DNA of 64,000 nt from an uncultured Eubacteriales bacterium (lineage in GTDB: Bacteria > Bacillota > Clostridia > Oscillospirales > CAG-272), in contig CAJLXA010000003.1 of NCBI GenBank assembly GCA_905210485.1, forward strand, positions 1 to 64,000. Direction: 5' to 3'. The notes under the pieces are model-generated. The model did not search any database. It was given only the letters and a program-made list of their open reading frames with translations, and was not told the DNA's origin. Position 1 is the first letter of the stretch. Each line of letters starts with the position of its first letter. The position numbers and the translations under genes are program-made. Of the stretch, positions 1-8,524 are shown in pieces.

Positions 1-2
1 TC

Positions 3-542
3 CACATGCTCGATGCCAAGGCGTTTTCCAAGATGAAAGACGGTGTGCGCATCATTAACCTTGCGCGCGCGGATCTGGTTAATGCGGAAGATATGAAGGC
101 GGCATTGGCAAGCGGTAAAGTCGCCGCTTATGTTACCGATTTCCCGACCGACGATATGGTTGGTACGGAGCATGCGATCTGTATTCCGCATCTCGGCGCC
201 TCGACGATCGAATCCGAAGATAATTGCGCCGTGATGGCCGCGCACCAACTTGACGAATACATCAGAACCGGCAATATCCGTAACAGCGTCAACTATCCTG
301 CGGTAGCAATGCCTCATACGGGAGCCGCACGGCTTTGCGTTCTGCATAAGAATGTCCCCGCGCTCCTGTCCCAGATCACGACGGCCGTTGCCGACGCCGG
401 ACTGAATATTGAGAATCTTACAAACGGTTCCAAGGGCGAATATGCCTATACGATTGTGGAATTGTCCGCAACCGCACCCGAGGTGCTTCTCCGCAAGTGC
501 GAAGAGATCGGCGGCGTTATACGCGTTCGTGCAATCGGCTGA
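3..542 (+). CDS. serA: D-3-phosphoglycerate dehydrogenase-type protein, C-terminal part (5' end outside window)
   Basis: These are the last 179 residues of an NAD-dependent D-2-hydroxyacid dehydrogenase. The best match is phosphoglycerate dehydrogenase, which oxidises 3-phosphoglycerate in the first step of serine synthesis in the cytoplasm. The reading frame is open to the left edge, so the start and the first half of the protein are missing. Visible features are the end of the NAD-binding domain (INLARADLV), the PHLGAST segment with the catalytic His, and a C-terminal ACT domain of about 70 residues beginning at LCVLHKNVPALLSQI. In this family ACT domains bind the regulatory amino acid. A strong terminator starts 2 nt after the stop. 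Other hydroxyacid dehydrogenases with an ACT tail cannot be fully excluded because the substrate-binding half is not in view. Confidence 0.85.
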   Translation, partial: HMLDAKAFSKMKDGVRIINLARADLVNAEDMKAALASGKVAAYVTDFPTDDMVGTEHAICIPHLGASTIESEDNCAVMAAHQLDEYIRTGNIRNSVNYPAVAMPHTGAARLCVLHKNVPALLSQITTAVADAGLNIENLTNGSKGEYAYTIVELSATAPEVLLRKCEEIGGVIRVRAIG

Positions 543-543
543 A

Positions 544-580
544 AAAAAGCGTCCCGCAGAGTTCTGCGGGACGCTTTTTT
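544..580. terminator. Rho-independent terminator after serA
   Basis: A GC-rich stem (GCGTCCCGCAGA at 549-560 against 563-574) is flanked by A on the left and six T on the right. It can end serA rightward and the zinc-ribbon gene leftward. Confidence 0.9.
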
Positions 581-621
581 CTGTGACAATGTTATTTTTA
601 GTTTACATTATTCCATATAAA

Positions 622-1110
622 TTAAAAAATAATCTTGATAACGGTGAAGATCACGGCCGCCACGGCGACACAGCCGGCAACGATCCAGAGGCCGGTAGTA
701 ATCTTGTCAAAAAGCGTGTCGTGCTTTAAACGTTCTTCGGCCTCGGCAAAGGCTTTTTTGTCTTCTTCGCTCTCACGGAGTTCTTCGGGGATTTCCGGTT
801 CGGCCTCCGTATCGGTGGCGTCGTCCGAAAAATTATAACTTCCGTCACGGATCGCGGCAATGCGTTTTTCGGCGGCGGGGAATTCTTCGTTGCACAGTTC
901 CAGTACGGCGAGATCGTCACATTCCGCAAGCATCGTACGGAGCGTTTGCAGTGCGTTTTCCGCCGCGTCGGGGTCATGGGATTTTGTGGCGGTGACATAT
1001 AAATCTTTGCAATTTTCGCATATAAGGCGCGGGGAACCTTTTTGGGAAAACGTCAGAATGTCCGGCGATTCACTATCAAATTCTTTATTGCATACCGAAC
1101 AATGGTTCAT
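622..1110 (-). CDS. Zinc-ribbon, tail-anchored small membrane protein of unknown function
   Basis: I do not recognise a characterised family. The 162-residue protein begins MNHCSVCNKEF and has two CxxC pairs (CSVC near residue 4 and CENC near residue 31), which suggests a zinc ribbon. An acidic, Glu-rich helical middle follows, and a single hydrophobic segment at the very C-terminus (IVAGCVAVAAVIFTVIKIIF) would anchor it with the zinc ribbon in the cytoplasm. The ATG at 1110 was chosen because AAAGGAG lies 8 nt upstream; an in-frame extension to 1176 has no ribosome site. The gene has its own promoter, back-to-back with that of cca. A role as a membrane adaptor is only a guess. Confidence 0.7.
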   Translation of the reverse strand: MNHCSVCNKEFDSESPDILTFSQKGSPRLICENCKDLYVTATKSHDPDAAENALQTLRTMLAECDDLAVLELCNEEFPAAEKRIAAIRDGSYNFSDDATDTEAEPEIPEELRESEEDKKAFAEAEERLKHDTLFDKITTGLWIVAGCVAVAAVIFTVIKIIF

Positions 1111-1147
1111 ATCGGTGTCTCCTTTTATTTTGCCGTAAGATATAATC

Positions 1148-1176
1148 AGTATAGCAGATTGGCGGCGGAAAATCAA
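1148..1176 (-). promoter_or_regulatory. Sigma-A type promoter for the zinc-ribbon protein gene
   Basis: TTGATT-17 nt-TATACT read on the minus strand, 38 nt before the ATG. It overlaps the upstream region of the divergent cca promoter. Confidence 0.7.
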
Positions 1177-1183
1177 TAGTTTC

Positions 1184-1212
1184 TTGCTTTTTTTGAAAAA
1201 GTGTGGTAAAAT
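1184..1212 (+). promoter_or_regulatory. Sigma-A type promoter for cca
   Basis: TTGCTT-17 nt-TAAAAT, ending 35 nt before the chosen cca start. Confidence 0.65.
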
Positions 1213-1247
1213 ATTGCATGAAGAACCGGCTGTATCGGAGGTGCAAC

Positions 1248-2597
1248 ATGATGAAAGCGAATATCGTTTCGGATCGGGGCGTTATGTATATTCTGACGCG
1301 TCTGAACGAGCGGGGATACGAGGCATGTCTTGTCGGCGGCGCGGTGCGCGACGCTCTCCGCGGTGTTGTTCCGCACGACTTTGACATGGCGACTTCGGCG
1401 TTGCCCGAAGAGATACTGGACGTGTTCTCCGATTGCCGTGTTATTGAAACAGGAATCCGGCACGGCACGGTGACCGTTCTTTACGAGAATGTTCCGTATG
1501 AAATCACCACTTACCGCGTCGATGGCGACTATCTTGACAACCGGCATCCCGAAGGCGTGACGTTTACGCGGAGTATCCGTGAAGACATGGCGCGCCGCGA
1601 TTTTACCGTCAATGCGATGGGATGCGGTGCAGACGGCAAACTGATTGATCTTTTCGGCGGAGAAGAAGACCTCGCCGCAGGTATTATAAGGGCGGTGGGG
1701 GATCCGCGGCTTCGTTTTTCGGAAGACGCATTACGCATTTTACGCGCGTTACGCTTTGCCTCTGTTTTGTCTTTCAGGCTTGACGCGGCAACGGCGGAGG
1801 CCGTTCATGAAAAAAAGGCGCTGCTACGCGGAATTTCCGCAGAAAGAATCCGCGACGAATTGCAAAAACTCATCGTAGGTGTTGACGCGGAGAAAGTGCT
1901 TACGGAATATCGTGATGTTCTTGCGGTTATCATACCCGAAATCGCGGCGGAATATGATTTTTATCAGCATAACGTTCATCATATTTACGATATTTATACA
2001 CATACACTGAAAGCGATGGCAACGTTGCCGCGGGACGCAACGCTACGTTTTGCGGCATTGTTTCATGACATCGGGAAGCCCGGCTGTTTTTTTATCGGAG
2101 AAGACGGTCAGGGACATTTTTACGGACATGAGGAAAAAGGAGCCGAAATGACCGAGGCGATTCTCCGGAGGCTCCGCTTCGATAATAAAACGCGCGATAA
2201 AATTGTGACGTTGGTGCGTTATCACGGTCACCCGGTGCCGGAAAGCGACCGTTCCGTAAGGCGACTGCTGGCGGCGATCGGCGAGGAAAACTGTTTTTCG
2301 CTTATGCAGATTATGAAAGCGGATAATCTTGCATTGGCACCGATGCATCACAACCGTATTGCCGCCATTACGGAGGCCGAGAAACGCATACAGGCTGTTT
2401 TATCCGAAAGGGCCTGTCTCTCACTTTCCGGATTATCTTTAAACGGAAAGGATCTTATCCGGGCGGGAATGCGTCCGGGAAAAGAAATCGGCCGCCTCCT
2501 TGAAGACTGTCTTTCCAAAGTGATAGACGGGGAACTGCCCAATGACCGCGACGCGCTTTTACAATATGCGATGGCAGAGTTAAAGGGGAAAATGTAA
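1248..2597 (+). CDS. cca: CCA tRNA nucleotidyltransferase with HD domain
   Basis: A 449-residue class II nucleotidyltransferase that adds or repairs the CCA 3' end of tRNAs. The N-terminal head domain has LVGGAVRDALRG (nucleotide-binding GGxxR), HDFDMAT with the two metal-binding Asp, and the RRDFTVNAM motif. A neck and body region follows, then a metal-dependent HD phosphohydrolase domain with FHDIGKPG at about residue 276. The ATG at 1248 follows GGAGGT with 5-nt spacing and is directly followed by a second ATG; a longer frame from 1203 has no ribosome site. Enzymes of this fold may add CCA, only A, or only CC. A full CCA-adding role is likely but not certain because a partner enzyme could be elsewhere in the genome. 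Confidence 0.88.
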   Translation: MMKANIVSDRGVMYILTRLNERGYEACLVGGAVRDALRGVVPHDFDMATSALPEEILDVFSDCRVIETGIRHGTVTVLYENVPYEITTYRVDGDYLDNRHPEGVTFTRSIREDMARRDFTVNAMGCGADGKLIDLFGGEEDLAAGIIRAVGDPRLRFSEDALRILRALRFASVLSFRLDAATAEAVHEKKALLRGISAERIRDELQKLIVGVDAEKVLTEYRDVLAVIIPEIAAEYDFYQHNVHHIYDIYTHTLKAMATLPRDATLRFAALFHDIGKPGCFFIGEDGQGHFYGHEEKGAEMTEAILRRLRFDNKTRDKIVTLVRYHGHPVPESDRSVRRLLAAIGEENCFSLMQIMKADNLALAPMHHNRIAAITEAEKRIQAVLSERACLSLSGLSLNGKDLIRAGMRPGKEIGRLLEDCLSKVIDGELPNDRDALLQYAMAELKGKM

Positions 2598-2618
2598 ACT
2601 TTCATTATCAAATACAAT

Positions 2619-2655
2619 AAAACAGGCGGGAACGCATTGCGTTCCCGCCTGTTTT
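2619..2655. terminator. Bidirectional terminator between cca and infB
   Basis: A perfect 17-bp inverted repeat (AAAACAGGCGGGAACGC, 3-nt loop) has A-run and T-run ends, serving the converging cca and infB genes. Confidence 0.95.
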
Positions 2656-2667
2656 ATCCGAAGGGTA

Positions 2668-5616
2668 TTACTTGATTTCTTCCATGACATAGGCTTCAAA
2701 AATATCGCCTTCTTTGATGTCATTGAATTTGTCAAGACCGACACCGCATTCGTAGTTTTGCGCAACTTCTTTGACGTCGTCCTTGAAACGGCGGAGAGAA
2801 GCAATTTTGTCCTCGGCAATTACGATACCGTCGCGCAGAATACGGATGCTCGCATTGCGGCTGATCTTGCCGTCCTGCACATAAGAACCCGCGATGGTGC
2901 CGACGTTAGGTACGCGGATCGTCTGGCGAACCTGCGCATGACCGATGACCACTTCTTTGAATTTCGGCGCAAGCATACCTTTCATGGCCGCTTTCATTTC
3001 TTCAATGCAGTCATAGATAACGCGGTAAGTGCGGATCTCAACGCCCTGGCGCTCCGCCGTGTCAATAGCGTTTTTATCAGGGCGGACATTGAAGCCGACA
3101 ATAATGGCGTTCGACGCGGCGGCAAGCATAACGTCGCTTTCGGTAATGCCGCCGACAGCCGCATGGATAACCGCGATCTTGACCTCTTCATTGGTCAGCT
3201 TCATAAGCGATTGTTTTACGGCTTCCGCGGAACCCATAACGTCCGCTTTGACGATAATATTCAGCGTCTTCATGCCCTCGGCCATCTGACTGAAGAGGTC
3301 GTCGAGACTTGCGCGGGCATTAGCCTTGAACATTTCCTGCTTTGCGGCTTCGCGGCGCTGTTCAGCAAGCGAACGCGCCATTTTTTCATCTTCAACGGCG
3401 TTGAATTCATCGCCGGAAGAGGGAACGGCGTCAAGACCGATGATTTCGACGGGAACGCCCGGTCCGGCCGTTTTGACGTTTTTGCCCTTATCATTGGTCA
3501 TGGCACGGACACGGCCGACCGCCGTACCTGCAATAACGATGTCGCCGGCATTCAGCGTACCGTTCTGTACGAGAATGGTGGCAACGGGACCGCGGCCACG
3601 GTCAAGTTTGGATTCGATAACAAGACCTTTTGCTCGACGGTTCGGATTGGCCTTCAGTTCTTTCATGTCGGCAACAAGCAGAACGTTTTCGAGAAGTTCC
3701 GGGATACCCTTGCCGGTCAGAGCCGAAACGGGAACGCAGATTACATCGCCGCCCCATGCTTCGGGAACAAGGTCATACTGCGTCAGTTGCTGCATAATCT
3801 GATCGGGATTCGCACCGGGTTTATCCATTTTGTTGATGGCAACGATGATGTCGATACCGGCGGCCTTGGCATGGTTGATGGCTTCCACGGTCTGCGGCAT
3901 GATGCCGTCATCGGCGGCCACAACAAGGATTGCAATATCGGTGGCCTGTGCGCCGCGGGCGCGCATGGCGGTAAAGGCTTCGTGACCGGGCGTATCAAGA
4001 AATGTGATGTCGCGTCCGTTGACGCTGACGCGATAAGCGCCGATGTGTTGCGTAATGCCGCCGGCCTCACCCTTGGTGACGCTTGTATGGCGGATAGCGT
4101 CGAGAAGCGACGTTTTACCGTGGTCCACGTGACCCATAACGCAAACGACGGGGCCGCGCTCCACAAGATCTTCGGCCTTATCTTCGGAATCGTCAAACAG
4201 GCGTTCCTCAATGGTAACCACGACTTCTTTCGTGGCCTTTGCACCGAATTCATCGGCAACGAGATAGGCCGTATCGTAGTCGATCGTCTGGTTGATGGAG
4301 GCCATAACGCCCATGGCGAACAGCTTTTTCACGACTTCGCCGGCCGTTTTCTTCAGACGGACGGCCAGTTCGGATACCATGATCTCATCGGGAATCGTGA
4401 TTTCAAGCTGCTTTTTGCGGGCTTTTTCCATCTCCATGCGTTTGATGCGTTCCTGCGCGAGACGTTCCTTTTCTTTTTGAGACTTCTGTCCGTTTTGCTG
4501 ATTGCGGTTATCCTGTTTTTTCAGTTTCTGACGGGAAACCGCGTTATCCGCGGCGTGAGAAGAGGGCACGTAATTATAGACTTTATCGTCGTATTTGGAG
4601 AGGTCGACCATAGTCGTGCGCGTGTCGATGACGCGCGTTTTTACGGTCGGCGCGGCAACGTATTCGCCGGTCGACTCTGCGGACATGCCGGCGGTAGGAA
4701 TAATGGTTTTGAATTCCTGCTTCTGCTTTTTCTCCTGCTTGTGTTCCAGTTTTTTTGCCGCGGCACTGGGGGCGGAAGAGGTCATCTTCGGCTGAGGAGG
4801 AAGCACGGTTTTCTGCGGAATCGGCGTTTGCGTGAAAGCCGGGCGTTGCGCCGGGTTTACACGGTTATCCGCATTGCGGTCGAGCGGGCGTTGCCCGTTC
4901 GTGTTCTGGCCGAACGGACGACCCTGTCCCTGATTTCTGTCGAACGGGCGGCTGTTCGGCTGATTACGGTCGTAAGGACGCTGATCGCGGTTCTGGTTCT
5001 GTCCGAACGGGCGATTCGTTTGCGGATACTGACCGTTTGCATTCTGACGGAAGCCGCCGTTTTGCGAAAAACGGTTATTCTGCGGATTCTGCTGGTAAGC
5101 AGGGCGGTTGTTTTGCGGTTGCTGTTGGCGGGGAGCGGCGGTCGTCGTACCGGCCGGTGCGGCGGCTTTCGGCGCAGTCGCTTGCGCGGGCGTTGCCGGA
5201 GCGGTTTTTTCTTCGGAAGCGGGAGCCGGCGTTTCAGCGGGTTTCACGGTCGCTATGGAAGGCGCCGCTTTTTCCTTTTCTTCGGTTACGGGGGCTTTTT
5301 CATTCGCCTTCGGTGTTTCCGCGGCTTCTTTCTTTTCTGCCGTTGCGGCTTCTTTTTCCTTAACGGGGGCCTTTTCCTCCGCTTTCGGTTTTTCCACCGT
5401 CAGTTTCGCTTTTCCGTCGAGATAATCGTCGACGTTTTCGATCTGGTTTTGTTTTGTGATCGCGTCGAGAAAAACGCTGATTTCATCCGGCTCAAGAGAC
5501 GCGCCGGATTTCTTCTCCATACCGACCGTTTTCAGAAAATCGGTAATTTCTTTCGTTTTCATCGAAAAATCGCGCGACAATTGCGTGAGAGTGATTTTTG
5601 CTGTTTTTTCTGCCAT
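2668..5616 (-). CDS. infB: Translation initiation factor IF-2
   Basis: A 982-residue GTPase that places fMet-tRNA on the small ribosomal subunit and promotes subunit joining. An N-terminal IF2_N helix bundle (residues 1-55) is followed by a long low-complexity linker: first Lys/Glu/Ala/Pro-rich, then about 150 residues rich in Gln, Asn and Arg with repeated RPFGQN, RPYDRN and RPFDRN units. A second IF2_N domain comes next, then the G domain with GHVDHGKTS (about residue 496), DTPGHE and NKMD, and domains II-IV. The start at 5616 was chosen because [13 protein letters not shown] matches the usual IF2_N beginning; it lies 2 nt after the ylxQ stop, so translation is probably coupled. The long linker makes it larger than the roughly 720 residues of Bacillus IF-2. 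No rbfA or truB follows. Confidence 0.97.
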   Translation of the reverse strand: MAEKTAKITLTQLSRDFSMKTKEITDFLKTVGMEKKSGASLEPDEISVFLDAITKQNQIENVDDYLDGKAKLTVEKPKAEEKAPVKEKEAATAEKKEAAETPKANEKAPVTEEKEKAAPSIATVKPAETPAPASEEKTAPATPAQATAPKAAAPAGTTTAAPRQQQPQNNRPAYQQNPQNNRFSQNGGFRQNANGQYPQTNRPFGQNQNRDQRPYDRNQPNSRPFDRNQGQGRPFGQNTNGQRPLDRNADNRVNPAQRPAFTQTPIPQKTVLPPQPKMTSSAPSAAAKKLEHKQEKKQKQEFKTIIPTAGMSAESTGEYVAAPTVKTRVIDTRTTMVDLSKYDDKVYNYVPSSHAADNAVSRQKLKKQDNRNQQNGQKSQKEKERLAQERIKRMEMEKARKKQLEITIPDEIMVSELAVRLKKTAGEVVKKLFAMGVMASINQTIDYDTAYLVADEFGAKATKEVVVTIEERLFDDSEDKAEDLVERGPVVCVMGHVDHGKTSLLDAIRHTSVTKGEAGGITQHIGAYRVSVNGRDITFLDTPGHEAFTAMRARGAQATDIAILVVAADDGIMPQTVEAINHAKAAGIDIIVAINKMDKPGANPDQIMQQLTQYDLVPEAWGGDVICVPVSALTGKGIPELLENVLLVADMKELKANPNRRAKGLVIESKLDRGRGPVATILVQNGTLNAGDIVIAGTAVGRVRAMTNDKGKNVKTAGPGVPVEIIGLDAVPSSGDEFNAVEDEKMARSLAEQRREAAKQEMFKANARASLDDLFSQMAEGMKTLNIIVKADVMGSAEAVKQSLMKLTNEEVKIAVIHAAVGGITESDVMLAAASNAIIVGFNVRPDKNAIDTAERQGVEIRTYRVIYDCIEEMKAAMKGMLAPKFKEVVIGHAQVRQTIRVPNVGTIAGSYVQDGKISRNASIRILRDGIVIAEDKIASLRRFKDDVKEVAQNYECGVGLDKFNDIKEGDIFEAYVMEEIK

Positions 5617-5618
5617 AT

Positions 5619-5999
5619 TTATTGCTTCGGAGCCTCTAACGGTGTTCCGTCCTTTCCTGTCAATTCTGCGGCGGAGAGAATGGCCTTTTTGAAGTTGTCG
5701 TCGGTAACGGCGACGGCGGCAAGTTCGCCGCTTTTGCCGACGGCCTTTGCAAGTTCGTCGGTTGCTATGGGAACCGAGATCAAAGGAACCCGATAATATG
5801 CGCATTTGGAAGTGACTTTCTTTTTGGTTGCTTCCGATGCGCCGTCGGAGAGTAATACGAGGGCCGGCTTATGATGTTCGCGCAGGGCGATAAAGACGAG
5901 CGGTGCGCCGCATACGGTTTTTCCGGCCCGGCGTGCAAGCCCGATCATCATGTTCAGTTTATTCGGTTTCACGGCGAAGTTCGCTTTCAAGAGCGTCAT
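5619..5999 (-). CDS. ylxQ: L7Ae/L30e-family RNA-binding protein YlxQ
   Basis: A small (126-residue) L7Ae/L30e-fold protein of the kind found between ylxR and infB in most Firmicutes. Family members bind kink-turn or similar RNA; the cellular target of YlxQ is not well defined. Typical residues are [16 protein letters not shown] near the N-terminus, [17 protein letters not shown] in the middle, and a C-terminal [12 protein letters not shown] helix. The start is uncertain. The ATG at 5999 keeps the usual [15 protein letters not shown] leader and overlaps rnpM by 41 nt. An ATG at 5951 would avoid the overlap but cut into the conserved beginning. Neither has a clear ribosome site. It is part of the rimP-infB operon. 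Confidence 0.85.
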   Translation of the reverse strand: MTLLKANFAVKPNKLNMMIGLARRAGKTVCGAPLVFIALREHHKPALVLLSDGASEATKKKVTSKCAYYRVPLISVPIATDELAKAVGKSGELAAVAVTDDNFKKAILSAAELTGKDGTPLEAPKQ

Positions 6000-6240
6000 A
6001 TACGCTTTCGGGAATGGCACAGTCGAGATTTTGCTCGGCACGATGTGCTTTGCGCGCTTTGCGGAAGCAATCGAGACTGCGGCAGAGATAGGCGCCGCGC
6101 CCGGATTTTTTGCCCGTAAAGTCGAGGCTGACGCTGCCGTCCGGCGCGCGTACAATGCGTATCAGTTCTTTCTTTGGGAAGTGTGCGCCGCAACCGATAC
6201 AGCGGCGTTCGGGAATTTTCCTTTGCTTTTGTTCCTGCAT
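5959..6240 (-). CDS. rnpM: YlxR/RnpM family protein (DUF448)
   Basis: A 93-residue protein of the DUF448 family, always linked to nusA and infB. It has the family signature RKIPERRCIGCG, with a CxxC pair, then a short basic domain with GRGAYLC and a C-terminal helix. Work in Bacillus reports that this protein binds the RNase P RNA and modulates RNase P activity; that role is carried over here by homology. The ATG at 6240 is 3 nt after the nusA stop and AAGG/AAGGT lies just upstream, so it is translationally coupled to nusA. Confidence 0.92.
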   Translation of the reverse strand: MQEQKQRKIPERRCIGCGAHFPKKELIRIVRAPDGSVSLDFTGKKSGRGAYLCRSLDCFRKARKAHRAEQNLDCAIPESVYDALESELRRETE

Positions 6241-6243
6241 ACC

Positions 6244-7266
6244 TTAAGCCTTTATATCAATTTTATAACCTGTGAGTTTTGCCGCAAGTTTGGCATTCTG
6301 ACCTTCGCGGCCGATGGCGAGAGAAAGCTGATCGGGAGCCACCTGTACTTTGCAGACGCGCTCACCGTCATAATCTACGGAAATCACTTTTGCGGGGGCA
6401 AGGGCGGCCGCCACATATTCTTCGGGGTTTTCGCTGTAGCGGATAACATCTACCTTTTCATTGCCGAGTTCTTCAAGTATCGAGGCGATACGCATACCGC
6501 GCGGGCCGATACAGGTGCCCACGGGGTCGACATTTTCATCGCGGGACATCACGGCAATCTTTGTACGGGAACCGGCGTCGCGGGAAATACCTTTGATGAT
6601 CACGGTACCGTCCTGAATCTCCGGAATCTGCAATTCAAAGAGGCGCTGTACAAGGCCGGGGTGAATACGGGAAAGCGTTACGATGGGGCCGTGCGCTTCG
6701 CCGCTGTGTACTTCGGAGACAAATACCTTGAGGCGGTCGCCGACGCGGTATTCTTCACCGGGGATCTGATCGTTTTTCAGGAGCGTTGCGCGACCTGTGC
6801 CCGTGTCGAGGATAAGGTTTCCGTTCATGGTGTCCACTTTATCGACAACAGCGGTAAGGATTTCGCCTTTCTTTTCTTCATAAGCGCGCGTCATATTGGA
6901 GCGCTCGGCTTCACGGATCGCCTGAATGATGATCTGCTTTCCGGCCTGCGCGGCAAGGCGGCGGAAGTTTTTCGGGTCCACTTTGGTTTCAATGACCGAG
7001 CCGACTTTATAGCGCTTTGAAATGTTCTTTGCGTCTTCAAGAGAAATTTCGGAAGTGGGATCGGTGACCTCGTCAACAACGGTTTTCTGTTGGAGGACTT
7101 TCATATCCTTTTTCTGCGGGTCAAGAACAATCCGCACACTTTCGGAGCCGATCTGGCGTTTGTAAGCAGCGGTGAGAGCGGCTTCCACTTTCGGAAGCAT
7201 ATAGTCGCTCGGAATTCCTTTTTCCTTTTCGAGAAGTTCCAGGGCGTTGAAAAATTCTGCGTTCAT
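6244..7266 (-). CDS. nusA: Transcription termination/antitermination protein NusA
   Basis: A 340-residue NusA that binds RNA polymerase and controls pausing and termination. The N-terminal RNAP-binding domain (about 1-125, MNAEFFNALELLEKEKGI) is followed by an S1 domain (about 132-200) and two KH domains (GPRGMRI near 250, GREGQNAKLAAKL near 320). It lacks the acidic C-terminal repeats of proteobacterial NusA, as is normal in Firmicutes. The ATG at 7266 matches the family N-terminus and has GGAAAG 6 nt upstream. A GTG at 7290 in the same frame also has a ribosome site (AAAGGA), so an 8-residue extension remains possible. It sits 44 nt after rimP. Confidence 0.96.
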   Translation of the reverse strand: MNAEFFNALELLEKEKGIPSDYMLPKVEAALTAAYKRQIGSESVRIVLDPQKKDMKVLQQKTVVDEVTDPTSEISLEDAKNISKRYKVGSVIETKVDPKNFRRLAAQAGKQIIIQAIREAERSNMTRAYEEKKGEILTAVVDKVDTMNGNLILDTGTGRATLLKNDQIPGEEYRVGDRLKVFVSEVHSGEAHGPIVTLSRIHPGLVQRLFELQIPEIQDGTVIIKGISRDAGSRTKIAVMSRDENVDPVGTCIGPRGMRIASILEELGNEKVDVIRYSENPEEYVAAALAPAKVISVDYDGERVCKVQVAPDQLSLAIGREGQNAKLAAKLTGYKIDIKA

Positions 7267-7310
7267 GGTCGTCTTTCCGTGACTGTTCACGTTATCCTTT
7301 CAAAAGTTCC

Positions 7311-7775
7311 TTATTCATTCCATAAAAATTTGGTTTCGATGCGGGAGGCGGCGCTGCGGTCGATTTTGATACTGCCGCTGTCTGTGTCCAATGTGAGAAC
7401 GCCTCCGTCGTAATCCGTCAATGTTCCGACATAGACTTTTTTACCCGCGAGAGGGGCGAAAAGCCGCACTTCCACCGTATCGCCGATGCAGGATTCAATA
7501 TGAAAATCCGTACGCAGTTCGCGTTCGATGCCGGGGGAAGAAACATTCAAGCGATAGGAGCCCTCGATAGGGTCGTGTTCGTCCAGAATGGGATCAATGG
7601 CGCGATGCACTTTTTCGCAATCCTCAATAGTGATGCCGTCGTTATTGTCGATGGTAACGGTGAGATTCCAGTCGGCGCCTTCTTTGGCGTATTCCACGTC
7701 CCACACAACGTATCCGAGGGCGAGGACAGTCGGTTCGATGAGTTCGCGAACCGTTGTGGCAATGTTTTTTTTCAA
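7311..7775 (-). CDS. rimP: Ribosome maturation factor RimP (TTG start)
   Basis: A 154-residue RimP/YlxS protein, needed for late assembly of the 30S subunit. The N-terminal alpha/beta domain contains LGYVVWDVEYAKEG and LTVTIDNNDGITIEDCEKVHRAIDPILDE. The junction has LNVSSPGIERELR, a strong family signature, and the C-terminal half is an Sm-like beta barrel. I place the start at a TTG at 7775 because AGGAG lies 8 nt upstream and the protein then begins MKKNIATTVREL; the ATG-type start at 7805 would add ten residues before the ribosome site. First gene of the rimP-nusA-rnpM-ylxQ-infB operon. Confidence 0.93.
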   Translation of the reverse strand: MKKNIATTVRELIEPTVLALGYVVWDVEYAKEGADWNLTVTIDNNDGITIEDCEKVHRAIDPILDEHDPIEGSYRLNVSSPGIERELRTDFHIESCIGDTVEVRLFAPLAGKKVYVGTLTDYDGGVLTLDTDSGSIKIDRSAASRIETKFLWNE

Positions 7776-7810
7776 ATGACAGTCTCCTTTTCGTGACCGC
7801 AACATAAAAG

Positions 7811-7836
7811 GAAGAGTGGATTCACACCCACTCTTC
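7811..7836 (-). promoter_or_regulatory. Hairpin in the rimP operon leader
   Basis: A 9-bp perfect stem (GAAGAGTGG/CCACTCTTC) with an 8-nt loop sits between promoter and rimP ribosome site, followed on the transcript by CTTTTAT. It could be a weak attenuator or a stabilising 5' hairpin. I infer no ligand. Confidence 0.45.
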
Positions 7837-7861
7837 TACATTCTATATTACATCATACAAT

Positions 7862-7889
7862 AGTATAGCACGGTTTTTTGAAAAATCAA
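7862..7889 (-). promoter_or_regulatory. Promoter of the rimP-nusA-infB operon
   Basis: TTGATT-16 nt-TATACT on the minus strand, with an A/T-rich stretch upstream of the -35 that could act as an UP element. Confidence 0.75.
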
Positions 7890-7944
7890 GAGTTTTTTCA
7901 AAAATATTTATAAAATAATGAAAAATTATGAATCCGCGTTGTTT

Positions 7945-8502
7945 TTACGCATCCGAACGGCCTTTTTTCCATGCGGCAAGAAAGCGGTGGTATTTGCCTG
8001 TCACCGGGCGCGAAAAATCAATACCGGCGGAGAGAACTTCTGCCGGGAGCGGCAGTGCTCCGGGCGTTTCCACCTCAATTTCATAGTCGGTAAGGCCGAG
8101 ATAATCGCTTTTATCCAAAGAAACAACGGAATTTCCGATGCGGAAATCGGTGCGAGCGGTCGTCAGTGTGCCGAGCGGCAGGAAAACCAGAGCCGGATCG
8201 GTTCCCGGCAACATGTCGCCGCCGATTTTTGCGGGAACGGCGTCGATCTTACGGTTATCTTCAATGGCACAGCGGATATCGCCCGCTTGCTTTTGATTAT
8301 GTTTATATTGCAGGGAAAGACCTTTTTCATTTTCGCGGACGCGTAAGGTGGCGCCGACGCGGGAAAGGAGAAGATCCGTCGTATCGTAGTAGTGGTTTTT
8401 CTGAATATAAGAACGTCCCGGAATGGTCTTGCCGAAGAAGGTGAGAAGCCGTTCATACGTTTTACGGTCAAGCAGTGCTTTGCGTTCAAATTCCTGTTCC
8501 AT
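7945..8502 (-). CDS. CYTH domain protein
   Basis: A 185-residue protein of the CYTH (triphosphate tunnel metalloenzyme) superfamily, whose members hydrolyse inorganic triphosphate or thiamine triphosphate, or act as class IV adenylyl cyclases. The start MEQEFERKALL carries the signature ExExK, though the first Glu positions are shifted (EFERK). Alternating charged strands follow (ATLRVRENEKGLSLQYKH, YEIEVETPG), as expected for the tunnel walls. The ATG at 8502 has AAAGGA upstream. It lies 22 nt downstream of the SGNH hydrolase gene and probably shares its transcript. Substrate cannot be read from the sequence. Confidence 0.82.
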   Translation of the reverse strand: MEQEFERKALLDRKTYERLLTFFGKTIPGRSYIQKNHYYDTTDLLLSRVGATLRVRENEKGLSLQYKHNQKQAGDIRCAIEDNRKIDAVPAKIGGDMLPGTDPALVFLPLGTLTTARTDFRIGNSVVSLDKSDYLGLTDYEIEVETPGALPLPAEVLSAGIDFSRPVTGKYHRFLAAWKKGRSDA

Positions 8503-8524
8503 TTTCGGGTATCCTTTTTCGTTG

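Noticed and set aside
2758..5796. A 1012-codon open frame on the plus strand opposite infB
   Set aside because: It is the mirror of infB codon bias, has no ribosome site and no recognisable domain; infB on the minus strand is unmistakable.
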